Below, in pieces: positions 48,905-61,470 of a DNA stretch of 64,000 nucleotides (positions are counted from its first letter, which is position 1; every line of letters starts with the position of its first letter). The position numbers and the translations under genes were made by a program. The DNA is from Cryptomeria japonica (lineage: Eukaryota > Streptophyta > Pinopsida > Cupressales > Cupressaceae): NCBI RefSeq assembly GCF_030272615.1, contig NC_081406.1:261443386-261507385 (forward strand), written 5' to 3'. The notes under the pieces were generated by a model, which was not told where the DNA came from, searched no databases, and worked only from the letters and a program-made list of their open reading frames with translations.

Positions 48905-49320
48905 CATGTCGCCAGAACATTATCAATTTCCGTCAAATTCACAGCCTAATCGCAATATGTTTTATGTAATTAATTGTTTCTATGCGAGGATTTCGCCAAT
49001 ACAATATACAGTGGACACGAGATAAATTTAATTTTTTTGCCTACACTCTCTAAGGTTGCCTTAATAGACGACCATAATTTGTCTATAGGCATATGAAGAT
49101 TTGTTGGCCAGGAGGACCCAATTCGCCCGACATTTTGCCAACGCATGTCTCCATTCACCCCAATTTTCGCCAACTCTATTGTATTTGCCAATTAATTGGA
49201 CGACCCATAATCGCCTCGAAAATTACATAAGTCGTGTTATAGTTAAGCAGGATTCGCCAAATATTTGTGTACCATATAAAATTCCCACGGAATTCGCCAT
49301 ATAAAGATTGGTATAAATAC
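48905..49320 (+). promoter_or_regulatory. TTCGCCA-cluster with TATA box
   Basis: TTCGCCA occurs four times (48,992, 49,166, 49,253, 49,293) with variants GTCGCCA (48,909) and TTCGCCC (49,122), ending just before TATAAATA at 49,312-49,319. This could be a promoter (the word resembles E2F-type sites) or the U3 part of an old LTR whose other end I cannot see. Confidence 0.3.
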
Positions 49321-49737
49321 ATTCAAAGATCAAATCTATCTCTAGACAATCTGGTGGGTTCTAGGCTCTGAATTTGGATCAATATCGAAGTTTCAAACTA
49401 AGGAAAATCATTGTTGTTGATTGCATTGGTGACTGCTAGTGACCTAAAGGTGAGCGATCATATTTTTGAAGTGTAATAATATTATTTTGAATTTATCTAT
49501 ATCTGTTTGCACTGTTGAGTTCATTCTTATTCAGTGGGGACACGTCAGTGCCAAGTGGTCAGCCCATACAAACTCTGGTCCTCCACAATCATGCTTCTCA
49601 AGGGGATAGGAGTGTCCATCTTGAGAAATTAGAGTACCAAATTATACAGACTAAGCCTATAGACCTAAACCAGAGGGAGAATTTAACTACCGTGATCTGC
49701 GACGATTTATCTACCAAAGGCTAATTGAAGATGAAAG
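49321..49737 (+). other. Possible leader and short open frame after TATA box
   Basis: Downstream of the TATA box is a plausible splice donor (AAAG|GTGAGC near 49,448) and an open stretch of 69 codons at 49,515-49,724 (MSSFLFSGDTSVPSG ... CDDLSTKG) ending in a stop just before element B1. No known domain. It may be the beginning of a host gene cut off by the insertion or of an older element. Confidence 0.2.
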
Positions 49738-49931
49738 TGTTGGAATCCAAGAACACTAAGAGGGGGGGTGAATCAGTGTTCTACTGGTGATTAATAATTT
49801 AATTCCTTTAGATACTTTTCCAATCAACAACCGGTAAGCATATAAACAGATAACAAAGTAATAATGCAACCACATAGATGAACACCATAACACCATAGAT
49901 TTATACGTGGAAACCCTCAATAAGGAAAAAC
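49738..49931 (-). repeat. B1 3' LTR, outer piece
   Basis: Matches 61,471-61,665 with about 6-7 percent difference by eye. It ends at AAAAC, the duplication created by element A. Confidence 0.88.
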
Positions 49932-50720
49932 TGTTAGGATTCCCAAAGATACTGAGAGGGAGGGTGAATCAGTATCTAACTGGTATATCAAATTACTTGA
50001 TTTAAAACATGAAAAGCATATTAAACCTGAGTATCGGTAAACCAAAAATAATGCAGTAAATAAGAACAATAACAACAACATGAGAAGCACACCATAGCAC
50101 AGTATTTTAACGAGGAAACCCAGTGTGGGAAAAACCTCGGTGGGATTTGTGACCCACAATATTCGCTTACTAGCCAATAAGGGAATATTACTCTTACAAT
50201 AGGGGCCTGCACATGCAGGAAGGCCAAGTGCCTAGAGCTCACTGCTCAATTACAAAAGAAGTCACACTGACTTACAAAAATGGATTATACTAATCCAGTG
50301 TCTTGTATTGCTTCAAATTAGCATTTGCTATGCCAGATTCGAGTATCGGTGTAGGCTCTGCTACAACATAAACCCTTAACCAATAATTCGCATATTAGGC
50401 CTGCTATTACTTTTCCATACTCTGCATCCTATCTCTTGTCTACAAAATGATCTACAATGATCTCATACATATATGAGTCATATTACAATCCGCCATGTTG
50501 GCTTACAAAAGATTTTACAATTAATTATAAAATATATTAATACAAAAATTGTTGTCAGCCAGGATGTTGGTATTCTTCCTTTTCGCTGCTGGTGTTTTGT
50601 GTGCCGGTGTAGAGTCTGTTGGTGTCGGTGCCTACCGGTATCACATGATTGCAAGGTTGCCATCAATGACAATACCTTCAATCACCTACAATTTCTCATT
50701 GGAGTGTGCATTTTCCAACA
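49932..50720 (-). repeat. Element A 3' LTR
   Basis: 789 bp; carries the CTGAGAGGGAGGG motif near its plus-strand left end and ends ...TTTTCCAACA. Confidence 0.92.
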
Positions 50721-50939
50721 ATCTCCACCTTTGGCATTGATGGCAACACTCATGAGAAAAATTCAAGAATGCATCCGAAAACTAAAGTCCAAAAAATTTT
50801 TTTGCCAAAAAAACATTGTATGTCCAAAAATGTGTGCTCCCCCTGAGCAGATAATCTCTACTTCCTTCTGACCATATTTCTCATCACACTACTCCCCCTT
50901 TGACATCAATGACAAAGGTTGTCATTCGTTGTTAGTGGA

Positions 50940-53900
50940 GTCCTGCCTGGATTCTTGTAACCGGTGGGTTACAATTTGAAAGATATCTATCAAAATCAAA
51001 TTTATATCATTACTGAATGTTCTGTTGTCTTTTATTGCCTCTTGTGTTCTCTGCACTGTACCGGTGAGTGTGTGCATTTTTTCTTCCGGTGTCTTCAGTC
51101 CGAGAACCAGAGCCTTAGATATTTCTTTTCTCAAAGGAATGAGGTATTCTAGTCTTGGACCAAGTCTGCATTTCAAGTCCTTTGTTTTATCCTTTATTCT
51201 CTATTTGTCATTTTCTAACTTCTTGATTTTCTCTTCTAGCTCTGCAATCTTCTTTTCTATCTCCAAAAATGAATCCGATGATCCTATCAAGTTGTCAGCA
51301 ATATTGTTAATCTTGTCTTGTGCTTTGCTGATTTCTTTGTCAAGGTCTTATGTTAAGATATTTGTCTTACAAGTGTCCCTCTACAGTTTCTTGAAGTCAA
51401 AAATTATTTCTCCAAGTTCCGGTAATAGGGTATCCATTTTCTCCTTGTTCTTCTTCACACTTTCTTCAAAGAATTTCTCTTTTTCTTTAATCATTCTTTC
51501 CTTAAATGTATCCTTATTTATTTGATCAACAGTTAATATGTTGTTGGTGATGAACTTAGACAATGTGTCTAGTTGACCTAAAGAATCCTTATTATCAACA
51601 ATGCACTTTGGTGCTATCAATTTGAGAATTGGAATTGTATCATCAATAAAGGCTTGTGCATTACATTCTGTGATCTTCTTTATTGAATCCAATAAGACCT
51701 CTATTACATTTGTAGGTCTGAATTATGCCATAGAAGTACCAGATGTTTGTCCAACAGTCTTTACAATAGTCATGCTACCGGTTGTGGTAATTACCTTACT
51801 TGATTCGACCTCTGGTAGGTCAGTCTGTGGTTGCATTTCTACAAACAAAGGTTTATGCTTTTCGGTTTGGGTCGATGGCACTGTCTCTGTCTGAACCTGT
51901 GCTTCAACTTGTACCTGTTTCAGTTTCTCTATCTATGTCTCAGAAGGTTTTTCTGAGCTTTCAACTGTCGGTTTCTCATATGTAGTCCCAGTTTGTACCT
52001 CTGAACTTTCTTTTGCCAGTTCTTCAGATGGTTTCTCAGTGGTATCCTCAACCGGTTGTTCTGCCTGTGTAGGTTTTTCTATGCTTATCTTAACCTCTGC
52101 AGCCGGTGACTCAGTAGTCACATCTTCCTCCTTATCTTCAGTGATTTCCCTGTCAACCACAACATTTACTTCCTGGGTGTCTACATTCACAGTATACAAA
52201 ATTTCAGACTCAGGATTTGTATCCTCTAGTGGAGTCTTCATACTCTCTATGGCCGGTTGACTGTCAATAGTATCTACTGGTGAAGTATCTGAAAGAGGTG
52301 GGGCATATTGTTAGTTATTTTAAGGCTTGGAGGACCACCTACCGTAGCCTTCCCCTTATCTTTGTCCTTTTGATATACTTTAATAGTTTTTGGTCTGAGT
52401 AATTCTTCCTATTTTTCTTTTTCCACAAAGAATATATCCCATCCATATGTTGTTTCCTCAGAGACTTCCTTTACTCTACCTGCCATCAGTGCTACATGTC
52501 AGTGAGTAGTAGAGAATATTGTCCGGTTTTCTCCACTAATTAGTTTATCAATTTCATCAGTTGAGTTGACTGGATGTACTGCAAGTAGTTTTTCAATCTT
52601 AATTTTCTTGTCCAGTTCAACAATGGCTAACCTTCTAGCTTCAAGTCTCCTATACAGATCATTTGGAATTTCATCAACAACTTCCATCAAAAAATTCTTG
52701 TATATATCTAAGTGTAAAATTACACTGTTCTCTATGCTTTCCTTATCATCAGCTGATAGTGTATTGTATATTTTGTTGATGTTCTTCAGCTTACCGTCCT
52801 CTGTAATTTCATTAAGAAGTTTGTCTATTGGGGCAATATCTTGTTTTGCCTTATTCTTCTTAGGAGCCCTTTTCTTTGTTGGAGGCCTTACTACCTATTG
52901 TTTTTGTTGGGTTCTTTTTGGTGTAGGAGAGGGTGCCGGTGTGGGTTTTTATTTTCCTTTCTACCCTTTAAATATTGTCGGTATATCACTCTTAGAAGAA
53001 GTTCCAATTGGTGAAAGATGAGTTTCCGGTTGAGGTGCTTCCAACTCACTTTCACTTATACCAGTTTGTCTCAGAACATCTTCCTTGATTGCTTTATCCT
53101 GCTGGGTTCCTTTCCTTACAGTTGCTTCAACCTTCTTAACCCTTTTCCTTGATTGAATTCTACTTTCTATTGTTTCAGCATTTCCAAAATCTTCCTCAAT
53201 AGGTTCCTTGGGTGCTTCAAGGAGGGCTTTTGCATAAGTTTCAATGATATTGCCATATGTTTCATAGCCCATTTCAATTACCCAGATAGTTCTAGGGACA
53301 ACTGCCTCCATCCAGATTTCATCTTTCTTGATTACAAAACAAATTTCCTTCTGATATTTATCCACAATAGCTTGTGACAGTCTTACTCTAGTTTTCATTC
53401 GAGTCTTCAATGCTTGAAAATGTTCGTTTAGGTTTTTCTCTCGATTTTCTCCCATATTGTTCAATAGATCTAACAGTTGTTTTCCTACCGGAATGTCAAA
53501 ACCAAAATCTCTTGCACCAATATTGGGTACTTGTTTTGTTATGTGTATACAACATCAAACAAACAAGAAAATTTCCAAATCTAAATGTTCATTTCTTATC
53601 TCTTTTAATCTTTCCTAGATTTTCTATCAACTCATCTTTGAGCCATTCACATACATCTATCCTTGCATTATCATTAACCATATCATAGGCACTTTTGATA
53701 CATAGGCTAGAAATTGAGTTCAACCTATTTGCATGTGTAGCCTTATAACCTAAGATCATACTGATAAATCTGACATTTATGTCTTTAACATTGTTTACCC
53801 TTAAAGACCTTTTATCAAATGTTGCACCGGTTAGGTTTATCACTGTGTCATTTGAGACCTTCTTTGTTTTGTCGAGTCTGTTATCGGTGGAGGGTAACCC

Positions 53901-54330
53901 TATTACAACTTTTACTGCTTCTTTTGTGATTTTATGAATTGAATCTAACCAGAAAAATTCACCATGTACTCTGCTTAACACAATCCTTATGATATCCTTG
54001 GGAAAATCTGGGATACTAAGAATTTCAATAAAACCTAGGGTTTCCACTATTTTATGTTTTGTCTTGACATTTCTAGACTCATCACAAATCATAGCCTTAT
54101 ACATATTCTTAATCTCATCATCACCTAATTCCTCAATATGACAATGTATATACATGCTAGGGTCTTCAACATATACTACTCCCTTAGGAATTTGAGAAAA
54201 TGCACCTATGTTATCATCTTTCTTTGCAATTTCAGGAACTAGTTGGAATACGGGTCTAAGGCGCTTAACAACCTCAACAATAGTAGGGTTTGCAATAAAT
54301 TCAGGAGTGGATGAAGATGCCATAGCTATA
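50940..54330 (-). pseudogene. Element A extra open block (no pol), unknown product
   Basis: In order on the minus strand: about 244 codons from a likely Met at 54,321 (MASSSTPEFIANPTIVEVVK ...), mixed helical, with GEFFWLDSIHKITKEAV and NVKDINVRFISMILGYK phrases. Next an open segment at 52,961-53,464 with a basic patch (RIQSRKRVKKVEATVRK), a Lys/Pro-rich linker, a Leu/Ile-rich helical part near 52,500-52,690, a Thr/Glu/Pro-rich low-complexity part at 51,930-52,240 (KPSEELAKESSEV), and coiled-coil-like segments at 50,920-51,690. There is no membrane segment or signal peptide, so an envelope-like protein is unlikely. The family is not recognised. Confidence 0.6.
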
Positions 54331-54659
54331 AATACCTCAATCTGCCTTAAGGATGAATGCTTTTGATGGATTGCTTCACTTTTTTGCTTGGTTTGCCTTC
54401 GCTCGGGAATTTTCACGCTCTCGAAGATTTGAATGCTCGGTGAATGAAAAAGGAGCCAAAACATTTGCTTTATAATGTTATTTTCTCCAACTACCACATT
54501 TAATGCTCGTCGGTTAACTCACAACTTAACTCATCTGTTGATATAGAAGTAATTTCAACTTCTCACCATCAATCGAGGGAATAATAACATGTTTTTCATT
54601 TTGTTGCTAAACCCTCAAAAGATTTTCCTTCAATTAGATGAAGAGTCTCATGTCGGTGG

Positions 54660-55700
54660 AGTGTTACTCTATTCTACCGGTGGAGGGGTATTCCCTTCAA
54701 CATTCTGATCTGACTTTCTGATCCATTGTTTTGAGAATTCTTGCTTTACCTCTTCAACCTTTTCTTTACCTTTCAAACTAGGACCTTTGGTATTTGTCGA
54801 TGATGCCTTACTTCTACAAATTTTTGCAATATGTCCAATTTTGTTACAGGCATAACAAGTCACATTGTTCTTCTGAATAGCTTTCCCATATCCTATGCCG
54901 GTATGTGTTCTGCATTGATTAGATAAGTGTCCAAATCTTCCACAAATATAACATCTTACATTCATTCTGCAATTTTCTGAATTATGACCAACTTTGTTGC
55001 ATTTAGAACATTGACCGGTGGGTGTATTAGTATTCTGATGATTTCTAGATCTACATTGATTTTCTCTATGACCATACTTGTTACAGTTAAAGCATTTGCC
55101 ATTAAATTTGTAAGCAGTAGGTTGTCTTACCGGTTTGCTATGATCATGATTGTTTGTAGTACCAGAGCTTTCACCAACTTCAAAGCCAAGGCCATTTGTA
55201 TCACCATTAGGTTTCTAATTCTTCAGCATGTCACCAAGTTCTTCTGAACTTTTCTTGAATTTCTCCTTGTGTTGATTTGCAGCAGTCAGTTCATTCTCCA
55301 AGATTCCTTTCTGTCTCATGAGTTCAGTTCTGTCATTTTGTGTATGCATCAGACCTATCTTCAACATATCATTTTCATGACCAAGTCTTGTGTTTTCATT
55401 TCCAACATCATTTAGTCTTCTAACCAAGTCTTCTTCATTCTTCTTTATGTCTTCAATTTCTTTACAGAATCTCATAGTCACATCCTGCATCTCATTCTTT
55501 GTTGTACTGATTTCTTGTCTTAGCTTGTTTACCAAATCATTAAGAGTTTCCCTTTCATTTTCCTCATTCTGCATCTTTTCACAAAGTTCTCTCCTCTTGT
55601 TCCTTGCAATAGTAAAATTCTCTTGAAATGCTTCTATAATATCCTAAGCAGCCTTCAGATCATCTTCTAGTTTGATATTCTTCACTTTTTCTGCATCATA
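54660..55700 (-). pseudogene. Element A gag-like region: coiled coil and four zinc knuckles
   Basis: A heptad-rich coiled coil at 55,215-55,574 (NKLRQEISTTKNEM ... ENELTAANQHKEK) is followed by four CX2CX4HX4C knuckles between about 54,820 and 55,110 (CFNCNKYGHRENQC, CSKCNKVGHNSENC, CYICGRFGHLSNQC, CYACNKIGHIAKIC), then a charged tail ending near 54,669. The B1 gag at 60,200-61,440 has the same plan and very similar knuckles. A fossil; the first gag part toward 55,800 is more decayed. Confidence 0.82.
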
Positions 55701-55813
55701 GTCTGTAAGAGTTGTTTCCAATTGATTTCTCAAGTTTTCCATCTCTACCGGTGACAAGATCTTCCTCAAGCTATTAGGCTTTTGAAAACAGAGGACCAGG
55801 CTTTGATACCAAT

Positions 55814-56601
55814 TGTTAGGATTCCCAAAGATACTGAGAGGGGGGGTGAATTAGTATCTAACCGGTATATCAAATTACTTGATTTAAAACATGAAAAACA
55901 TATTAAACCTGGGTACTGGTAAACCAAAAATAACACAATAAATAAGAACAATAACAACAACATGAGAAGCACACCATAACACAATATTTTAACAAGGAAA
56001 CCCGGCGTGGGAAAAACCTTGGTGGGATTTGTGACCCACAATATTTGCTTACTAGCCAATAAGGGAATATTACTCTTACAATAGGGGCCTACACATGCAC
56101 GAAGGCCAAGAGCCTAGAGCTCATTGCTCAATTGCAAAAGAAGTCACACTGACTTACAAAAATGGATTATACTAATCCAGTGTCTTGTACTGCTTCAAAT
56201 TAGCATTTGCTATGCCAGATTCAATATCGGTGTAGGCTCTGCTACAACATAAACCCTTAACCAATAATTCACATATTAGGTCTGCTATTACTTTTCCATA
56301 CTTCACATCCTATCTCTTGTCTACAAAATGATCTACAATGATCTCATACATATATGAGTCATTTTACAATCCACCATGTCGGCTTACAAAAGATTTTATA
56401 ATTAATTACAACATATATTAATACAAAAATTATTGTCGGCCAAGATGTCGATATTCTTCCTTTTCGCTGTCGGTGTTCTGTGTGCTAGTGTAGAGTCTGT
56501 CAATGTCGGTGCCTGTCGGTATCACATGATTGCAAGGTTTCCATCAATGACAATACCTTCAATCACCTACAATTTCTCATTGGAGTGTGCATTTGCCAAC
56601 A
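55814..56601 (-). repeat. Element A 5' LTR
   Basis: 788 bp, partner of 49,932-50,720, beside the primer-binding site. Confidence 0.92.
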
Positions 56602-56606
56602 AAAAC

Positions 56607-57594
56607 CACGGTGGGATTGGAGACCCACAATATATATCCATTGATCAGATGAATAAATATTACAACAAGGGGTTTACACATGCAGAAAGGCCAACAACCT
56701 AGAGTGCACTATTCATCACAAAAGGAGTCTCACTGACTACAGAAAACTTTGTACTACAATCCGGAATGAAGATTGAACTGCTTGAATAACATCTCCTATG
56801 CCTGAATACAGTTCCGGTTTAAGCTCAATACCAGAGGTCTTAAACCTCTTACACAAACCTAATTCGATCACCTATGATCGACCAAAACCTCTACATATGA
56901 TTACAACTTTATTCGCACATAGATAATCCCATAACCTATGATTGATTATCTACAAAGAGATCTTACATCATATTTATACCAACCCGAGACCTAAACAATT
57001 AGGTCTGCCACCTAAAAGATAATACAATAAATCCATTACATAAACCCGTAAACCATTTATAATCCAAGTTTGCTTAAGATCAAAACAGCATTAACCAAAC
57101 AATAAATCCAACCGATAACATACTGGGAGCATCCACCAACATGTTACATAAACCGGTCCATAACCTAGCAGAATAAGACCAGACCTAAAATAGGTCTCCA
57201 TAAATCAAATGCAACACCACCGATCAACTAGAACATGAACACGATAACCATCAACATCCTGAAAACCTTCTAGAAGCCGCATTGACACCACTTATCTAAT
57301 CCATCAAAAGATCTTCAATGAAGCTCTACCAGTATAACCCTTACCGGTAACAAAAAGGCTTACTAGGACATATGATAGCTTCCAGATCACCAAATCTTGA
57401 ACCAACTGAATGTGACACGCATCTGAACGACATGAATGACCAAACCAAACCAATTCCACCAATCAAAATATACCAGAGACAAATCTCTTGATCATCATCA
57501 AAGTCCAACCACTCTACCGGAACCTGCTAGACAACCAAAGAAGCTAGTGTTGACATCAATGCAACACATAATCAATTCCTCCAAATTGCCAACA
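56607..57594 (-). repeat. B1 3' LTR, inner piece
   Basis: Continues the LTR interrupted at 49,931, and matches 61,666-62,592. It ends ...CAAATTGCCAACA directly before the purine tract. Confidence 0.88.
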
Positions 57595-58089
57595 ATCTCC
57601 CCATTTGGCATTGATGGAAACACTAGATGTGAAAAACATCCAAGTGCCAAGAAGTGCCAAACAAGTCTCCCCCAATGGAAGACACCCAACAATCTCCCAC
57701 AAATGATATATCAATGAAGTTCTGAACCAATTATCTCTATACCAATTAGCCATCCATAGACCCAAACCAAACTCCCCCAATGGGATACAACCAATCTGAA
57801 ATTTTGTTCCTCCCCCTTTGACTGATATCTTTGTTAAGCTATGTTTTTCACATGTATATGTCTCCCCCTTTGACATCAATGCCAAAAATCTGACATAAAC
57901 ATCAAAGAAAAATCATAAAACCTCTGAACCACATAGTTGACTACTCCCCCTGAGTAGTAGCACCAACTCATCAATCCAAAATGAATGATAGTTCTGATAA
58001 TGCACACCAGATTTATGCCAATCATCATCACTCAAGTCTTTATCGGAGGGGCAGAGACCCCCAATCTATCTCTAAAGTACTCAAATGAT

Positions 58090-60110
58090 TCCTTGGGAAA
58101 AGGATTAGTGAAGATATCTGCAATCTACTCTTTAGTGTTCACATAAACCAATCTGACTTCATTTGCTTCCACCTTTTCCTCCAAAAAATTATACTTGATT
58201 AATATGTGCTTTGTCTTAGAATGAAATACCAGATTCTTTGATATGTCAATAACAACAAATTTATCACAATGAATAACTACCGGTTCATTACAATCTACCC
58301 TTATATCCTTCAGCATTTGCTTCATCCATAGAACTTGTGTACAGCTAGTAGCAACAACAACATACTCATCTTCAACAATAGATAAAGAAGTACATGTTTG
58401 TTTCGTGTTGATCCATGAAACAAGTTTCTTTCCAAGAAAGAAAGCTCCACTGGATGTGCTTTTCCGGTCATCTATATCTCCAGCCCAAACTGCATCTATA
58501 TATGCACATAATGTAAAGTCATCATTTTAGGATACCACAAACCATATTTAGTTGTTCCTTGTAAATATCTGAAAATCCTTTTCACTGCACTCTCATGATT
58601 CTCTCTAGGATCACTCTGATATCTTGATACAATACAAAGTGCATTCATTATATTTAGTCTATTCTGAGTCAAATATAACAAACCTCCAATCATAGATTTA
58701 TACCTTGTAGGATTTACCAGAGCTAATACATCTTCCTTTGTCTTCTCACTTGTAACCATAGGGGTACCAACTGGTTTAGAATTTTCCATACCAAATTTCT
58801 TCAACAACTCTCTAGCATACTCATTTTGATAGATGAAAATACCTTTATCAGTCTGATTAATCTACAAACCTAAGAAAAATCTTATTTCTCCAATCATAGA
58901 CATCTCAAATTCATTGTTCATATTATCAAAGAATTCCATACATAACTTTTCCTCACCTTCAAAAATGATATCATCCACAAATACCTCAATAATCAATATG
59001 TCATCATTAGTGATCTTATAATACAAGTTATTGTCAGCATTACCTTTAGTGAAACCAAGCTTCAAAAGATATTTGTCCAATCTAGCATACCAAGCTCTAG
59101 GTGCTTGCTTCAATCCATATAAAGCTTTCCTCAATCTGCAAACCATGTTATTGTCATCTGAAAGAGAAAATCCATCAGGTTGCTCAATGTAGAATTCCTC
59201 TTCAAGATCTCCATTTAGAAATGCACGCTTTACATCCATCTGATAAACCTTGTATTTCTTATGGGTAGCATAAGCAAGAAATAATCTCACAACTTCAATC
59301 CTAGCTACCAGAGCAAAAGTTCTGTCATAATCAATTTCTTCCTTCTGAGAATATCCTATGCATACCAATCTAGCCTTGTTCCTCATAGCTTGTCCATCTT
59401 CATTCAATTTATTCCTAAAAACCCATTTAGTTCCAATAACATTCTTATTTTTAGGTTGGGGAACTAAAGTCAATGTGTTGTTCTTTTCTATCTAATCCAA
59501 TTCCTCTTCCATAGCTTTCATCCAACATTCATCCTTGCATGCTTCATCTACTGATGTTGGTTCAATTTGAGAAATTAAGCATACCTCTTCAGCTACTAAC
59601 CTTCTCCTTGTCATCACTCCTTTTCTTTTGTCTCTAATGATCTGATTTTCTGAATGATTCAACCCTACATACCTAGGAGTCTTTTGACTTTCTGTTTCTT
59701 TGCTCTAATCTTCATTTACTGTTGAATTTTCTAATACTGTCAGGGTAACTGGTTCAACATTTTGTTTAGGTACAAGTGTTACCAGATCAGCTGTGATCAT
59801 TTCCACTTCTGGTTCTCTCTCATAAGTTCTGATTTGACCTCTGTACTGCTCATTGTCCTTGACATTAGCACTCTCCACAATTCTTTGCAATCTTTTATTA
59901 TAACATCTATATGCTTTGCTTTCATTTGAATAACCAAGAAATATCCCTTCAACATATCTAGAATCAAACTTTCCAATTCACTACCAAAGATTCTGAAATA
60001 CTTAACTGTAGATGTATGACCAAACCATAACTCATAAAGTGACTTACCAATAAACCAAACCAGATCCAAGATCCAAAATCCAACAAATCTTTGTCGGTTA
60101 ACCTTCAAAC
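58090..60110 (-). pseudogene. B1 pol region (late integrase, RT, RNase H)
   Basis: Late integrase and linker at 59,700-60,110, RT at 58,860-59,480 (WVFRNKLNEDGQ, YQMDVKRAFLNGD, LYGLKQAPRAWYARLD, FVDDIIFEGE), a connection segment at 58,500-58,810 (GMENSKPVGTPMV; RYLQGTTKYGLWYP), and RNase H-like phrases at 58,120-58,480. The VDDIIF and GEIRFFLGL phrases resemble Copia-2 and the Sirevirus branch. A fossil, broken in several places. Confidence 0.83.
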
Positions 60111-60199
60111 TAACTTCACCAAAGTCTAAAACATGCTTTCACACTACTACCAGGGGCAATGCAAGATATATCATTAATTTCCCTCCCCCTAAGGCTAAT

Positions 60200-61440
60200 G
60201 TCTTAGTTACCGGATGAGTCTCTTGTCGGTGTAAAAACATTTTGCTCTGCCAATTGAGTAACCAAGGTATATGCTTCAGTTGAATGAACATTTGGGGCAA
60301 TTGATTCTGTCAATTGATCCTCGGACTTCATAACCCACTTCTTCTCATGCTCCTTCTGAATATCATCAACCTTTTGCTTTCCCTTCTCATCATTTCCTGT
60401 CGGTAGGTTCTTGCTTCTGCAAAATTTAGCAATATGTCCTATTTTGTTGCATGCATAACAAGTGACATTGTTTTTTTTCTGAATTGCCTTACTATAACCT
60501 TGACCATTCCTCGACCTACATTGATTAGCCATATGTCCAAACTTTGCACATGCATGACATTTCACATTCATTCTACAATCTATTGTCCTATGACCATACT
60601 TTTTGCAATTGAAGCACTGAACGGTACCTGAATTATTATTCGGATTGACTCTAGTTTTGCATTGACTTGCCATATGACCAAACTTATTGAAAACAAGGCA
60701 TCTACCATTAAATTTATGTGCATTGGGTTGCCTTACCGATGAGTTCTGATTCTGATTGTTTGGTGGATTCTCCTAATTGTTCTTCTAACCGAATGTGTCA
60801 TCCTGATTTGCATTACCAGAGCTTTCTCCATGCTCAAATCCAAGACCTCTAGTGTCTCCATTGTCCCTTTGATTCTTCAATAACTCATAAAGCTTAGCAG
60901 AACTAACCTTGAACTTATCTTTGTACTCATTTGCAGTATCTAGATCACCTATTAGGACTGTCACCATTCTTTCCAACTCTTGCTCATTGTTTTGTGATTG
61001 CACCAATTCAATTCTTAATATATCATTCTCATGCGCCAACCTAATGCATTCTTCAAATTTGTCTTTCAAAGATTTAGCAAGATTTTCTTCATTCTTCTTC
61101 TGATCTTCAAACTCCTTGGACATCCTCATGGTTAGGGCTTGCATCTCAATCTTCATGACACCATTTTCCTGACTCGAATATTGACATAGTTCCTTTAAAG
61201 TATTCTTCTCTTCATCATACTAATTTTGTAATTGATCTCAAAGTTCTTTCCTTTTAGCTTAGGCAGAAGATAACTTCTCCTGTAGAGTAAAAATGAATTC
61301 CTTCGCAGATCTCATCTCATCTTGAAACTTCATGTTCCTCAGCCTTTCAACATCATAGTCTTCAAGAGCTAATTGAAGTTCCTTCCTCAAACTTATCTCC
61401 ATAGATTTCAGATATAGGATCTTCCTCAAGTTGTTAGACT
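60200..61440 (-). pseudogene. B1 gag: coiled coil and zinc knuckles
   Basis: Coiled coil at 60,785-61,156 (RMSKEFEDQKKNEENLAKSL ...), then knuckles between 60,420 and 60,670 (CFNCKKYGHRTIDC, CHACAKFGHMANQC, CYACNKIGHIAKFC, plus a decayed first copy), and a charged tail (QKVDDIQKEHEKKWVMK). Multiple knuckles plus a coiled coil are unusual for copia gag and are known mainly from Sireviruses. Confidence 0.82.
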
Positions 61441-61470
61441 TACTCTAAGGCACCAGGCTTTGATAGAAAT

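Larger units (their letters stand above)
49932..56601 (-). mobile_element. Element A: non-autonomous Sirevirus-like LTR element with extra open block
   Basis: LTRs at 49,932-50,720 (789 bp) and 55,814-56,601 (788 bp), TG...CA, with exact duplication AAAAC (49,927-49,931 and 56,602-56,606). Minus orientation: primer site TTGGTATCAAAGCCTGG (55,796-55,812), purine tract AAAGGTGGAGAT (50,721-50,732). It contains a coiled-coil plus four-knuckle gag closely similar to that of B1, then about 3.4 kb of unrelated open sequence. No protease, integrase, RT or RNase H motif was seen. It would have needed enzymes from a relative such as B1. The first 250 LTR bases differ at 17 positions (about 7 percent), all transitions. 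Complete in outline; coding parts broken in several places. Confidence 0.88.

Noticed and set aside
51025-51525. Plus-strand open frame of 166 codons with hydrophobic Ser/Phe runs
   Set aside because: Antisense of a Lys/Glu-rich coiled-coil segment; the apparent hydrophobicity is an artefact.
50940-54330. Envelope-like gene, as some Sireviruses carry
   Set aside because: No signal peptide or membrane segment is visible, and the block lies where pol should be rather than after it.
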